NCBI GenBank assembly: GCA_963803065.1
Contig: CAWDKW010000005.1
Span: 1-64,000 of the forward strand
DNA: 64,000 nucleotides
Origin: DASXMT01 sp963803065
GTDB lineage: Bacteria; Actinomycetota; Acidimicrobiia; Acidimicrobiales; RAAP-2
Direction: 5' to 3'
In this document: in pieces, positions 45,328 through 55,126 of the stretch
Layout of the letters: every line of letters begins with the position of its first letter
How positions within the stretch are numbered: the stretch's first letter is position 1
Made by a program: the position numbers and the translations under genes
Notes under the pieces: generated by a model
The model's database searches: none
What the model was told of the DNA's origin: nothing
The model's input: only the letters and a program-made list of their open reading frames with translations

Positions 45328-47582
45328 TCAGCGAGGATCGAACCGGCGCAGACGGAGGCTGTTGGTGACGACGAAGATGCTCGAGAACGCCATGGCCGCG
45401 GCGGCGATCATGGGGTTGAGGAGCCCGGCGGCGGCAACGGGTATGGCCACCGCGTTGTAGACGAACGCCCAGGCCAGGTTGGCCTTGATCGTCCGGAGCG
45501 TCCTGCGGGACAGCCGGATGGCGTCGGCCGCCGATCGCAGGTCCCCCGAGACGAGGGTGAGATCGCTCGCCTCGATGGCGACGTCGGTCCCGGTGCCGAT
45601 GGCCAGTCCCAGGTCCGCCTGGGCCAGCGCGGGGGCGTCGTTGACGCCGTCGCCGACCATGGCCACGACGTGGCCCTCAGCTTGGAGCCGCCGCACCACA
45701 GCCGCCTTGTCGCCGGGAAGGACGTCGGCCTCGACCGTGGCGATCCCCACCTCGTCGGCCACGGCTCGTGCCGCTCGGGGGTTGTCCCCGGTGAGCAGGA
45801 TGGGGGAGAGCCCGAGCCCTTCCAACTGGGCGATTGCCTCCCGGCTGGTGGGCTTCACGCCGTCGGCGACCACGAACACGGCGCGGGCCGCACCGTCCCA
45901 CCCGCCGACGATGGCCGTGCGCCCGGACGCCTGGGCCTGCTCGCAGGCCGACTCCAGGTCGCCGGGCACGGCCATCGACTGCGCGGCCAGGAGCGACGGT
46001 CGGCCGGCGACGACTCGGTGGCCGGCCACGACGCCGGTGACGCCGGCACCTTCGGCGTTGGCGAACTCCTCCACCCCGCTGAGGTCTCCAGAGGCACCCG
46101 CCGCCCCGGCGATGGCCCGAGCGATCGGGTGCTCGCTGGCCGACTCGAGCGAGCCGACCAGCCGGAGCGCCTCCGCCGGGCTCGTCCCCGCCGTGGTGGT
46201 CACCTCGACCAGGCTCATCTGGCCGGTGGTCACCGTGCCGGTCTTGTCCAACACGATGGTGTCGACCCGCCGTGTGGACTCGAGCACCTCGGGCCCCTTG
46301 ATCAGCACGCCGAGCTGGGCGCCCCGGCCCGTGCCGACCAGGATGGCGGTCGGGGTGGCCAGTCCGAGAGCGCACGGGCAGGCGATGATGAGCACGGCCA
46401 CGGCGGCGGTGAAGGCTGGCCCGGCACCGGCCCCGGCCAGGAGCCATCCGGCCAGCGTGGCCACCGACAGGGCGAGCACGACGGGCACGAAGACGGCAGC
46501 GATGCGGTCGGCCAGGCGCTGGATCGGCGCCTTCCCGCTCTGGGCATCGCTGACCAGCCGGCCGATCTGGGCCAGGGCGGTGTCGGCGCCGACCCTGGTC
46601 GCCTCGACGACGAGACGACCGCCGACATTGACCGTCGCCCCGACGGCCGCATCGCCCGGGCCGACCTCGACGGGGAGGCTCTCGCCGGTGAGGAGGGACT
46701 GGTCGACCGCCGAGTGGCCCTTCACCACGGTGCCGTCGGTGGCGATCCTCTCACCGGGACGCACGACGAAACGGTCGCCGACGCCAAGGACCTCGATGGG
46801 GACCCGATGCTCGATGCCGTGGTCGTCGAGCACGGCCACGTCCTTCGCCCCCAGCTCGAGGAGGGCCTCGAGCGCGCTACCCGATCGACGCCGAGCCGTC
46901 GCCTCGAGGTACCGGCCGGTGAGGACCAGGGCAACGACGGCGCTGGCGACCTCGAAGTAGACATCGGCCGTGCCGCCGTCACGGGGCAACAGGCTAAAGG
47001 TCATCGTCATGCCGATGCGGCCGGCACCGAGGAACACCAGGGCGACGAGCGACCAGCTCCACGCGGCCAGGGTCCCGAGCGAGATGAGCGTGTCCATGGT
47101 GGCGAGCCCGTGTCGCAGGTTGACCCAGGCCGCCCGGTGGATGCCGAACCCGGCCCACAGCACCACGGGCGTGGCCAGCGCCGCGCTCAGCCATTGCCAG
47201 CCCGGGAACTGCCAGGCCGGCACCATGGCCAAGAGGACGACCGGCACGGTGAGGACCACCGACCCGACCAGACGCCGCCGGAGCGGGGACGGTGTCGTCT
47301 CCCTTGCCCGGATCTCCATCGCCCGGATCGCCCCTTTCGGGCCGACCGGTCGAGCGGCACGGGCAACGCCGCCCGGTAGCCGCTCGACTCGACCCTGCCC
47401 ACCAGGACCTGGGGCGAGACGAGCCTGGAGTCGAAGTCGACGCTGGCCCTGGCGGTGGCGAAGTTGACGGCCGCCTCGACCCCGTCGAGCCGGTTCAGAC
47501 CCCGCTCGATGTGCGCCGCGCAGCTGGCACAGGTCATCCCGGTGATGGGCAGATCGATATGGTCGGTCTGCGGTGCTGTCAT
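45328..47582 (-). CDS. copA: Copper-exporting P1B-type ATPase, one frame break
   Basis: Pumps Cu(I) out of the cell. The ATG at 47582 starts a heavy-metal-associated domain, DLPITGMTCASCAAHIERGL (CxxC metal site). The frame changes near 47320 in a G-rich run, and the membrane part follows: GHSAVDQSLLTGESLPVEVG (actuator), IIACPCALGLATPTAILVGT (CPC transport site), IVLDKTGTVTTG (phosphorylation Asp), ASEHPIARAI (HP motif) and MVGDGVNDAPALAQADLGLA (hinge). All catalytic motifs are present. Two CsoR-like boxes lie just upstream. It is followed downstream by the DedA gene. Confidence 0.92.
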
Positions 47583-47610
47583 CTCGCCTCCGGGACTCGG
47601 TCGTCGGTCA

Positions 47611-47653
47611 TACCCCAATGGGGTAATAGTACCGTATACCCCCAATGGGTACC
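47611..47653. promoter_or_regulatory. Two tandem CsoR-like copper operator boxes
   Basis: TACCCCAATGGGGTA (47611-47625) is a palindrome save for its A-A-T centre. TACCCCCAATGGGTA (47637-47651) repeats it 26 bases away. C-run/G-run dyads flanked by TA are the known style of CsoR sites at copper export genes. The boxes lie 29-71 bases upstream of the copA ATG, where the promoter is expected. No CsoR gene is in the window. Confidence 0.7.
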
Positions 47654-47684
47654 ACGCCGGCTGCGGCCGACGGGTCAGGACGAC

Positions 47685-47921
47685 CTATGTCTCCCGGCGG
47701 AGGGCGGCGATCACCATCCGGGGCGGAGGGTTGACCATGGCGCGACCGTCGATCACGACGGTCGGCACGGTCTCATTGCCGTGGGCGACCGAGCGGACGT
47801 AGCTGGCGGCGTCGTCGTCACCCCAGATGTTGATCCATTCGGCCCGTAGCCGATGCGCTCGGAGCACCCAGCGCAGGCGGAGGCAGAACATGCAGCCGGG
47901 CCGCCAGTAGATCGTGGCCAT
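47685..47921 (-). CDS. Glutaredoxin-like protein (mycoredoxin type)
   Basis: A 78-residue thioredoxin-fold protein. The redox motif CMFC is in IYWRPGCMFCLRLRWVL, and the cis-Pro and glycine segment is in ETVPTVVIDGRAMVNPPP. Length and sequence fit actinobacterial mycoredoxin/glutaredoxin-like proteins, which use mycothiol to reduce mixed disulfides. The ATG at 47921 follows a GGGGAC ribosome site. It lies 26 bases after the PhyH gene on the same strand and is probably cotranscribed with it. Confidence 0.85.
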   Translation of the reverse strand: MATIYWRPGCMFCLRLRWVLRAHRLRAEWINIWGDDDAASYVRSVAHGNETVPTVVIDGRAMVNPPPRMVIAALRRET

Positions 47922-47948
47922 TGTCCCCATGCCCGGTCGCCGGTCCAC

Positions 47949-48785
47949 TCAGCTCTTGTCGGCGACGGCGAGCCCGACGTCGCCGAACCCGGGGTGGACG
48001 GCCTCGATCGGGTCGCGCAGATCGTCGATGTAGCCGAGGGAATAGGCACCCCGCTGGTAGCCCATCAGCCGGAGGAGCTCGACCGGCAGCGTCCGCGCCA
48101 CCTCGGGGGGCGTGGCCAGGTACTGGTTTTCCTCCTGGCGCAGCCAGGCCAGGTTGTAGGTGATGTTGACGCCGATCCGGACCCGGTCGGTCCGGTTCGC
48201 CCCGCCGCCGTGGTTCACGCTGCCGGAGTAGAAGAGCACCGAGCCGCGTTCCATCTCTGCCGGCTCGGTGTCGTCATGGGTGAAGGGCTCCGTGTCCCCG
48301 GCCGTGCTGCTGCCGAGGACGATCCGGGTGGCCCCGTTCGCCTCGGTGAACTCGGTCAGGGCCCAGATCGTGTTGCACTGGACCTCGTAGCCGGTCGGGA
48401 AGGGAAAGAAGTCGAAGGCCCAGCGGTCCTTGTGGATGGCCTGGGCCGGTTGGCCGGGGCCGATGGCGATGGCCTGAGTCAGGTGGAGCTGGAAGTTGGT
48501 GGCGTGCGCCAGGAGCACACTCGCCGTGCCCAGGGCCAGCGGGTGCATCACCAGCTGGCGGGCGGCGGGCGAGCGGGCGATCAGGGACCCGGTGCGCCGG
48601 GTGAGGAGCCCGCCGAAGTCGTCGGCTCCGAGCGGTGTCGCATCCAGGTACGGCCTGAGCTCGTCCTCGATGTCGTCCATGAGGTCGGGGGCCGCCACGC
48701 GATCCACCACGACGGCTCCCTCCTCCTTCACGATCTCGGCCACGATCTCGCCAGTGGTGTCGGCGGGAAGATGTCTGACCGGCAT
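47949..48785 (-). CDS. Phytanoyl-CoA dioxygenase (PhyH) family protein
   Basis: A 278-residue Fe(II)/2-oxoglutarate-dependent oxygenase. The iron-binding HxD is in AIHKDRWAFDFFPF. The distal His and the 2-oxoglutarate Arg are in SGSVNHGGGANRTDRVRIGV. The central strand EVQCNTIWALTEFTEANGAT matches the family's ligand-facing segment. The ATG at 48785 is followed by a normal N-terminal helix region. The frame is intact. Members act on lipids, ectoines or small natural products, and nothing here fixes the substrate. Confidence 0.87.
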   Translation of the reverse strand: MPVRHLPADTTGEIVAEIVKEEGAVVVDRVAAPDLMDDIEDELRPYLDATPLGADDFGGLLTRRTGSLIARSPAARQLVMHPLALGTASVLLAHATNFQLHLTQAIAIGPGQPAQAIHKDRWAFDFFPFPTGYEVQCNTIWALTEFTEANGATRIVLGSSTAGDTEPFTHDDTEPAEMERGSVLFYSGSVNHGGGANRTDRVRIGVNITYNLAWLRQEENQYLATPPEVARTLPVELLRLMGYQRGAYSLGYIDDLRDPIEAVHPGFGDVGLAVADKS

Positions 48786-48892
48786 TGCTCCACCTCATCT
48801 CGTCTCGCGTCTTCGAAGGCTAAAGCCTCTGCGAGCCTCGGGGTGGATGTCCCTCTCACCTCCCGGCCTCGCCCTCGGCGGGCAGGGCTCCG

Positions 48893-49669
48893 TTACGAGA
48901 CGATCTCGACCGGGCTCCCGGCCGGGACCTGGCGCAGGTTGAGCAGGTCCGGCTCGTGGAGGCGGATGCAGCCGTGGGAGATGGCCGCTCCGCTCGTGCC
49001 GATCTGGGCATCGGTCCCGAGAGGTCCATGGATGGCGACAATGGCGTCACCGGAATTGGACCAGTCGGTGATGGCATTCGAGTGAGCCGATGTCACCATC
49101 ACGAAGGCCCCGTAGGCGGGACTCGGCGGCGAGGCGAACAGCGCCACGAAGTACTGGCCGGTCGGGGTGGGGTCCGCTGACGTGCCGACGCCCACCGGCG
49201 CCGAGAAGACGGGCTTGCCGCTCCGGTACAAGGTGAGGTGCCGGTCGCCGGTGTTCACCACGATCGCATAGGGAGTCTTGGCCAGGGCGACATCGCTGGC
49301 CAGGACCCACGCGGTCGAGCCGTTGGGCCGTTGAGCCAGGCGCACCTCGAGCCAGCCTGGCCGGCTGCCCACGACCGGCAGGGCAGACGGCGAGCTGTAC
49401 CACGAGCCGGGCACGGTGCCGTTCTGCGCGCCGCCTGGGGCGACGAAGCGGGGAATGCTGGCGTGCAGGGTGGCCACCACGGTGCTGGTGGGAACCGGGG
49501 TGCCAGCGGGCGCCGTGGTGCCGGGAGAGCCCGCCGTCGCGTGGTGGGCGTTGGGCGACCCAGGCCGAGCCGGCGGAGCCGCCGTCGGATTGCCGCAGGC
49601 GGCGATCGACAAGCCGATGGCGAGGACGACCGCCAGGGCGACGACCCGCAGCGCCCGACGCGGGGTCAT
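48893..49669 (-). CDS. L,D-transpeptidase lipoprotein (YkuD domain)
   Basis: A 258-residue envelope enzyme that forms 3-3 peptidoglycan crosslinks or anchors proteins. A leader (RALRVVALAVVLAIGLS) ends in the lipobox SIAAC. A Pro/Thr/Ala linker comes next, then an SH3-like segment (PGWLEVRLAQRPNGSTAWVL). The YkuD domain starts at YAIVVNTGDRHLTLYRSGKP. The catalytic motif is HGPLGTDAQIG then AAISHGCIRLHEPDLLNL, with the nucleophilic Cys. Start ATG at 49669. Its upstream neighbour, 16 bases away on the same strand, is the Ig-like surface protein, which suggests an envelope operon. Confidence 0.92.
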   Translation of the reverse strand: MTPRRALRVVALAVVLAIGLSIAACGNPTAAPPARPGSPNAHHATAGSPGTTAPAGTPVPTSTVVATLHASIPRFVAPGGAQNGTVPGSWYSSPSALPVVGSRPGWLEVRLAQRPNGSTAWVLASDVALAKTPYAIVVNTGDRHLTLYRSGKPVFSAPVGVGTSADPTPTGQYFVALFASPPSPAYGAFVMVTSAHSNAITDWSNSGDAIVAIHGPLGTDAQIGTSGAAISHGCIRLHEPDLLNLRQVPAGSPVEIVS

Positions 49670-49685
49670 GGGGAGCAGGCCGACC

Positions 49686-52101
49686 TCACCCTGTCACCCG
49701 TGGCCTGGCCGGGGAGATGGTGGCCCGGTGAGCAACGGCTGACAGGTGGCGGACAGGGCTCACGGCCAGCGGAACGACGTTCGTGGACGGGGTCGACCGC
49801 ACCGGTGTGGCGCTGTGGGGCGGCGTTCCCTGGGCCACTGCCGAGCTGGTGACCGAGCGGGTGTGGACGTCCGACGGCGTGGTCGTGTAGGCCCCCGAGC
49901 AGCTCTCCCTGGCGCCGGGAGCGAGTACGGCCACCGGGCATCGGAGGTTCGAAGCGGAGACCCGGTTGTCGGATACGGCGATCGTCGACAGGGTCACGTT
50001 CCCGGTATTGGCCACCACGTAGCGGTAGGTGATCAACTGCCCGGGGGCGGTGAAGTTGGGTCGGCTGGCCGACGTGGCCACGGCGATGGCCGGCGTGCTC
50101 TTCGGGCCGGGCACGTTCAGCGAGGACGGTGGCGAGCTCACTGCCGCACCGGTCGGCGGGGCGCCCGTGGCCGTGGCCGACGAGGTGATCGACCCGGCAT
50201 CCACGTTCGCCTGTGTGGTCGTGTACGACCGCGTGCACGTCTCGCCGGCACCGGGGGCGAGCGTTGAAGCCGGGCACTGGACGCCGCCGGGACCGATCGC
50301 GTTGTCCGTGACGCCGATCGACGTCAGCGCCACGTCTCCCGTGTTGGTGACCAGGTACCGGAACGTGATGGCTTGCCCCGGCGCGGTGAAGCTCGTCGGA
50401 GCCGCCGACGTCGAGAGGGCGATGGCCGGTGCAGCCGGGAGGTGAATGGTGAGAGACACCGTCCCCGAGGCGGCCCCACCTGTCTTCTGGGAGGCGACGA
50501 GCGGCACCGTCACCGGCACCGTGGGGGCGAACGTGGCCGTGAGCGACCAGGTCCCGCCGGTGCCCACCGTCGAGGGGCTGGTCCCCGAGAGCGCGGCGCC
50601 GGCGGCGTCGAGGATGCTCACCGTCGAGCCCGGCGCCCCGGTCCCGGTGAAGGTCACGGTCCGCGAGGGCACCGTTGCGTTGTTGGCCGGCGAGGTCACG
50701 GCAAATGGATTCGCCTTGGCCGGCGGAGTCGGGTTAGCCGGCGGGCTCGGGTTGGCCGGCGGGCTCGGGTTGGCCGGCGGGCTCGGGTTGGCCGGCGTTG
50801 GGTTGGCCGACGGAGTCGGGTTGGTCGGCCGGAGTCGGGTTGGTGGCCGGAGGGCTCGGGAGGTGGATGGTGAGCTGGACGCTCCCGTCGGCCAAGCCGT
50901 CCGTCACCTGGGTGGCGACCAGGTGCTCGGTCACAGGCGCCGAGGCGGCGAACGTACGCGTCGTTGCCCATGTGCCGTTCGGGGCCACGTCGGCCGGGCT
51001 GGTGCCGGGAACCCGAGTGCCCGCGGCGTCGAGGATGCTCACCGTCGAGCCCGGCGCCCCGGTCCCGGTGAAGTTCACGGTCCGCGACGGCACGCTGGCG
51101 TTGTCAGCCGGTGAGGTCACGGCGAAGGGATGGGTGGGCGCCGGAAGCTGGACGACGACCGGCAGGCTCCCGGTGGTCGTTGCCCCGCTGACCTGCCCGG
51201 CGACCAGATGCTCCGTCGCCGGCACGCTCGGGGGGAAAGTAACCGTGCTGGCCCAGATGCCATTCGAGCCCACGCTCGCTGGCGCGGTGCCCGGGACGCG
51301 GGCGCCCCCGGCTTCGAGGATGTTCACCGCGGATCCCGGCGCCCCGGTCCCGGTGAATGCGACCGTGCGCGACGGCACCGTCGCGTGGTCTGCCGGCCAG
51401 GCGAGGGCGAACGGATAGGTCGGCGCCGGGAGGTGGATCAGGAGGGGAGCAGAGCCGGTGGCCGCCCCTCCCGTGGTCTGAGCGGCCGTGAGGTGCTCGG
51501 CCACCGCGGCGGTGGCCGGAAACGTGGCCGTCGTGGTCCATGTGCCGCTCGAGGAAACCAGTGCCGGAGCGGTCCCGGGGACCCGGGCGCCACCGGCGCT
51601 GAGGATGCTCACCGACGAGCCCGGCACCCCGGTCCCGCTGAAGGCGACCGTTCGCGACGGTACCGTCGCCCCGTTGGCCGGTCCGGTCACGGCGAAGGTG
51701 TGACTGGGCCGCGCCGGGAGATGCAGAAGAACCGACGCGCTGCCGCTGGCCGAACCGCCGCTGTTCTGACTGGCGGTGAGGGGCTCCGCTGCCGGGGCCG
51801 CGGCCGGGAACGTTCCCGTCGTCGTCCACGTCCCGTTCGCACCCACCACCGCGGGGGTCGTCGCCGGGACCGGGGAACCGCTGGCGAGCAGGACCTTGAC
51901 CGTGGATCCCGGCGTCCCCGTTCCTGCGAAGGTCACCGTGCGGGAGGGAACCGTCGAGTTGTTGGCGGGCGACGTGAGCGCGAAGACAGGCGGGGCCGCC
52001 GCCGCCCTCGGGGCGCCAACGGCCAGGGTCCCGAGGACAAGGACGAGGGCGGCAGCGACAGCGGCAGCCAGCGCTGGTCTGTTCCATCGAGTAGTCGTCA
52101 T
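49686..52101 (-). CDS. Secreted multi-domain Ig-like surface protein, one frame break
   Basis: A protein of about 800 residues. The ATG at 52101 starts a signal peptide (ALAAAVAAALVLVLGTLAVG, cut near AAA). Then come four copies of a ~90-residue Ig-like domain with the recurring phrase TVPSRTVxFxGTGxPGSxV. A linker of repeated ANPSPP follows, in which the frame shifts once near 50830. A fifth copy follows, and then two DUF11/CARDB-type domains (TAPGQAITFRYLVTNTGDVA and TAPGQLITYRYVVANTGNVT). There is no C-terminal anchor. It may be secreted or held by the L,D-transpeptidase partner encoded next door; the latter is speculation. Confidence 0.78.
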
Positions 52102-52285
52102 GTAATGAGCATGCCCAGCGCTCGACACGATCCCATGGCCGGAATGTCACGATCTCGACACAACACTTCCTGCCACTGCGGTGCTACCCCACGTGGTCGA
52201 ACGGATCGACACCGCTGCGGGCCTACCGCCTGGCGGTCGAGCGGGAGGTTGCCGACGAACCGGCGCTCGATTACACGGCGATCGA

Positions 52286-52879
52286 TTACACGGGTGCCAA
52301 CGAGGCGTAGTCGGCACGGGTGAGTGGACCGGCGCTCAGCCGTCCATCGGGCAACGGCATGCTGACGCCACGGTGGCCGATCTCCACGGAAACCGCGTGG
52401 ATGCCCGGGAGGGCGGTCAAGGTGTAGACCAGCTGGGCCGCCGCGGCCACCTGGTCGCTTCCGGTCAGGTTCGTGAACGACGGCGACACACCTATCGAGA
52501 TCCTGGCATTGGCCAGCGAGACGACGGATAGTGGAACCGCGGCCGAGATGGGGCTGCGCAGGTTCTGGGCCGCCTCGGCGCCAGTCGACCCCTTCCCCAA
52601 CGCCGCAAGCACTGCACCGGGCGCGGCCGGCCTGGCCACCTCGCGGTTCACCGTGACCAGGCGCTGCAGCCCTTCCAGGTAGATGGTCACGTTTTCCGTG
52701 GGCACCGTGGCCGTCGGGGTCGGCGGTGCTGAGCCGGTGAGGCCTGAGGGGACGTTCTGGGGAGCGACGACGTTGGGCGACTGCTCGGCGCCGATGCTGC
52801 ACCCCGAGGCGAGGACAGCCACGAGCGCAAGGGCCGCGGCGGCGCGCCGCCGGCGACGGTGGGGGAACCTCACGCTCAT
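52286..52879 (-). CDS. GerMN-domain lipoprotein (LpqB-like position)
   Basis: A 197-residue predicted lipoprotein. After a basic start (RFPHRRRRRAAAALALVAVL) comes the lipobox ASGC. The mature part is a single GerMN-like domain: VTIYLEGLQRLVTVNREVAR, then AAQNLRSPISAAVPLSVVSL and GSDQVAAAAQLVYTLTALPG. The ATG at 52879 overlaps the histidine-kinase stop by four bases. This gene order matches mtrA-mtrB-lpqB, where the lipoprotein modulates the sensor kinase. Here it is shorter than LpqB, with no beta-propeller. Confidence 0.82.
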   Translation of the reverse strand: MSVRFPHRRRRRAAAALALVAVLASGCSIGAEQSPNVVAPQNVPSGLTGSAPPTPTATVPTENVTIYLEGLQRLVTVNREVARPAAPGAVLAALGKGSTGAEAAQNLRSPISAAVPLSVVSLANARISIGVSPSFTNLTGSDQVAAAAQLVYTLTALPGIHAVSVEIGHRGVSMPLPDGRLSAGPLTRADYASLAPV

Positions 52880-54264
52880 GGGCTCGACACGGCGAGGACG
52901 ACGACCACGCGGCTTCCTCCGCCGGCCCGGTCCTCGATGGACACCGTTCCGGCGTGGGCATGGACGTGCTCGGCCACCAGCGAGAGCCCGAGCCCGGTTC
53001 CCGTTGTTGCGCCACGGCGGCCGGAGGCGGCGCCCCGGTAGAAGCGCTCGAACACTCGCTCCCGGTCGGCCACCGGGACCCCGGGCCCCTTGTCTTCGAC
53101 GGAAAGTATCGCACTCGTACCGTGGCGCTCGAGCGTGACCAGCACGGCGCCTCCGGCATGGATGTCGGCATTGTCGAGCAGGTTGGCGATCACCCGCTGC
53201 AGGTGGCGCTTGTCTCCCATCGTGTGCAGTCCGGTCGCCTCTGGCGAGATGTGCACGGGGATCCCCGGGTCGTGGACGGCAACGGTGCGGCGCACGAGCT
53301 CGTCGAGCGGCAGGTCGGTCATGTTCAGGTCGGGGACGCCGGCGTCGATGCGCGACATCTCGAGGAGGTCCTGAACCATGCTCGAGAAGCGTCCGACCTC
53401 GAGGCCCAGGGTGTCGACGGATATCTTCCCCGCCTCGGGCAGGAGCTCCCGATAGCTGCCCAACAGCTCAACCGACGCGTTCATGGTGGACAGGGGTGAC
53501 CGGAGCTCATGGCTGACGTCCGAGGCAAAGCGCTCATCGCGCTCGATGCGCTGCTGGAGGTTGGTGACCATGTCGTTGAACGAGGTCACCAGAGGCTCGA
53601 GGTCGGGGTCGTGTCCGAGCCGTCGGTCCAGGGTGCCGCCGGCGATGTCCGTCGCCACATGGGCGATATCGGTCAACGGCCGGACCAGACGGCCACTGGC
53701 CCACAACCCGATCAGGGCGCCCCCGACCGTCGTCGCCACCGCCGTGATGGCCAGGACCTCGGCCAAGAGGTTCAGCGTTCCCTGGACGTCGGCGAGGGAG
53801 TGTGCCTCGAAGTAGGCGGCGCCGAGGGAGCGGAACGGGATGCCGACGATGATGGTGGGCGTCCCGTCCACGACCACCCGCTGTTCGGCCACGTTGCCGG
53901 CCTTGACCGTGTCGACCAGCTTCGCCGGTGCCGGCGAGCCGCCCACCGACGCCGAGGTCGAGAACCAGATCCCTCGAACGTTGAGATAGGAGCGGACCCC
54001 CACCGGCGGGGCCAGACTCGAGAGGACGTCGGCGACGTTCGTCGAGGGGGTGCCGAGCTTGGTCTTGACCAGACGGGCGTTGGCGTAGGCCTGGCGCAGG
54101 CTACTGGTTTGACGCTGCGAGAGAAGGTCCTGTCGGACGACGGCAAAGCTGATGACGGCGAGCGCGCCCGAGATCAGCGCCGCGCCCACGCCGAAGGCGA
54201 TCACGGTCCGCGCCCGGAGCCCCAGCCGCCGCCCCCGATCCTGACGCCCCCCGAACCGGCTCAT
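52876..54264 (-). CDS. Sensor histidine kinase (MtrB-like)
   Basis: A 462-residue membrane kinase. TM1 is at residues 24-46 (VIAFGVGAALISGALAVISF). An extracellular sensor of about 115 residues precedes TM2 (LAEVLAITAVATTVGGALIG). HAMP is next (GRLVRPLTDIAHVATDIAGG), then the H box (FASDVSHELRSPLSTMNASV), N box (RVIANLLDNADIHAGG), D/F boxes (SVEDKGPGVPVADRERVFER) and G2 box (GTGLGLSLVAEHV). The start overlaps the response-regulator stop by four bases. It phosphorylates the partner regulator at 54261. The signal is unknown, probably an envelope state. Confidence 0.92.
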   Translation of the reverse strand: MSRFGGRQDRGRRLGLRARTVIAFGVGAALISGALAVISFAVVRQDLLSQRQTSSLRQAYANARLVKTKLGTPSTNVADVLSSLAPPVGVRSYLNVRGIWFSTSASVGGSPAPAKLVDTVKAGNVAEQRVVVDGTPTIIVGIPFRSLGAAYFEAHSLADVQGTLNLLAEVLAITAVATTVGGALIGLWASGRLVRPLTDIAHVATDIAGGTLDRRLGHDPDLEPLVTSFNDMVTNLQQRIERDERFASDVSHELRSPLSTMNASVELLGSYRELLPEAGKISVDTLGLEVGRFSSMVQDLLEMSRIDAGVPDLNMTDLPLDELVRRTVAVHDPGIPVHISPEATGLHTMGDKRHLQRVIANLLDNADIHAGGAVLVTLERHGTSAILSVEDKGPGVPVADRERVFERFYRGAASGRRGATTGTGLGLSLVAEHVHAHAGTVSIEDRAGGGSRVVVVLAVSSP

Positions 54265-54944
54265 GGTTGGAGCTTGTAGCCCAGCCCTCTCACGGTGACG
54301 ATCAGCTCCGGTGCCGAACGATTTGCCTCGATCTTCGCCCGCAGCCGCCCGATGTGGGTGTCGACCAGCCGTTCGTCACCGAAGAAGTCGTAGTCCCACA
54401 CCCGCTCGAGCAGCTGCTGCCGGCTGACCACCCACCCCGGCGTCGCGGCCAGCTCGCAGAGCACGCGGAACTCCGTACGGGTGAGGACGACTTCACGCCC
54501 ACCCTGGAAGACGGTCCCGGCCTCACGGTGGATCTCCAGGTCCTGGAAGCGCAGGACGGTCTCAGGAGGAGGTGCGGCGGATGCGCGCCGGAGCATGGCT
54601 CGGATGCGCGCTGCCAGCTCCTTTGCGCCCACCGGCTTGGCCAGGTAGTCATCGGCGCCCGCCTCGAGACCGGCGACGACATCATGGCTGTCGTCGCAGG
54701 CGGTGACCATGGTGATGGGGACCTGGCTCGTGCGCCGGAGCTCCCGGGTCACCTCGAAGCCGTCGATACCGGGGAGGCGGAGGTCGACGATGACGACGTC
54801 GGCACCGTTTCGGGCAAACAGGTCGAGCCCCTCCTCGCCGCTCGCCGCTTCGTCGACCGTGTACCCCTCCTGGCGGAGCGAGATGGATAGGACGTTGCGC
54901 AAGTTCCCGTCGTCCTCGATGAAGAGAATCCGTGGCGATGACAC
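54261..54944 (-). CDS. OmpR-family response regulator (MtrA-like)
   Basis: A 227-residue regulator. The receiver (1-120) has the acidic pair in ILFIEDDGN, phosphoacceptor Asp in DVVIVDLRLPGIDG, Thr in ITMVTACDD and Lys in DDYLAKPVG. The winged-helix DNA-binding domain follows: FQGGREVVLTRTEFRVLCEL, then QQLLERVWDYDFFGDERLVD and HIGRLRAKIE. It heads a three-gene operon with the kinase and the GerMN lipoprotein. Tandem 21-base repeats lie just upstream of its start and may be its own binding sites. Confidence 0.93.
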   Translation of the reverse strand: MSSPRILFIEDDGNLRNVLSISLRQEGYTVDEAASGEEGLDLFARNGADVVIVDLRLPGIDGFEVTRELRRTSQVPITMVTACDDSHDVVAGLEAGADDYLAKPVGAKELAARIRAMLRRASAAPPPETVLRFQDLEIHREAGTVFQGGREVVLTRTEFRVLCELAATPGWVVSRQQLLERVWDYDFFGDERLVDTHIGRLRAKIEANRSAPELIVTVRGLGYKLQP

Positions 54945-54979
54945 TGTGTCGTTCTATTCCCTTCTCGTGATCACGATAA

Positions 54980-55037
54980 CGCTGCGCGCACCGTAGACAG
55001 CGCTGCGCGCACCGTAGACACGCTGCGCGCTCCTGAG
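54980..55037. repeat. Tandem 21-bp repeats upstream of the two-component operon
   Basis: CGCTGCGCGCACCGTAGACA occurs at 54980-54999 and 55001-55020, and its first half again at 55021-55030. The repeats lie 36-95 bases before the response-regulator start codon. Spacing of two DNA turns places all copies on one helix face, as for cooperative regulator sites. Confidence 0.6.
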
Positions 55038-55063
55038 AGAGAGCCTTGCACCGGGACGACGGC

Positions 55064-55126
55064 TCAGTTGGTCATCCCACGCCCTGCGACGATCGTCGAT
55101 GCAGCAATGCCGCACAGGATCCTCAT
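55064..55126 (-). CDS. Possible 20-codon leader peptide or gene remnant
   Basis: A 20-residue frame (MRILCGIAASTIVAGRGMTN) starting at 55126. Its 5' flank is homologous to that of the small membrane protein gene at 10047-10220, which also starts MRI. It may be a decayed copy of that gene or a short peptide in the two-component leader. The remaining bases between it and the 21-bp repeats hold nothing visible. Confidence 0.3.
   Translation of the reverse strand: MRILCGIAASTIVAGRGMTN

Noticed and set aside
52098..53171. 357-codon minus-strand frame over the GerMN gene
   Set aside because: Different frame from the GerMN lipoprotein and the histidine kinase, with no homology; a shadow of both.
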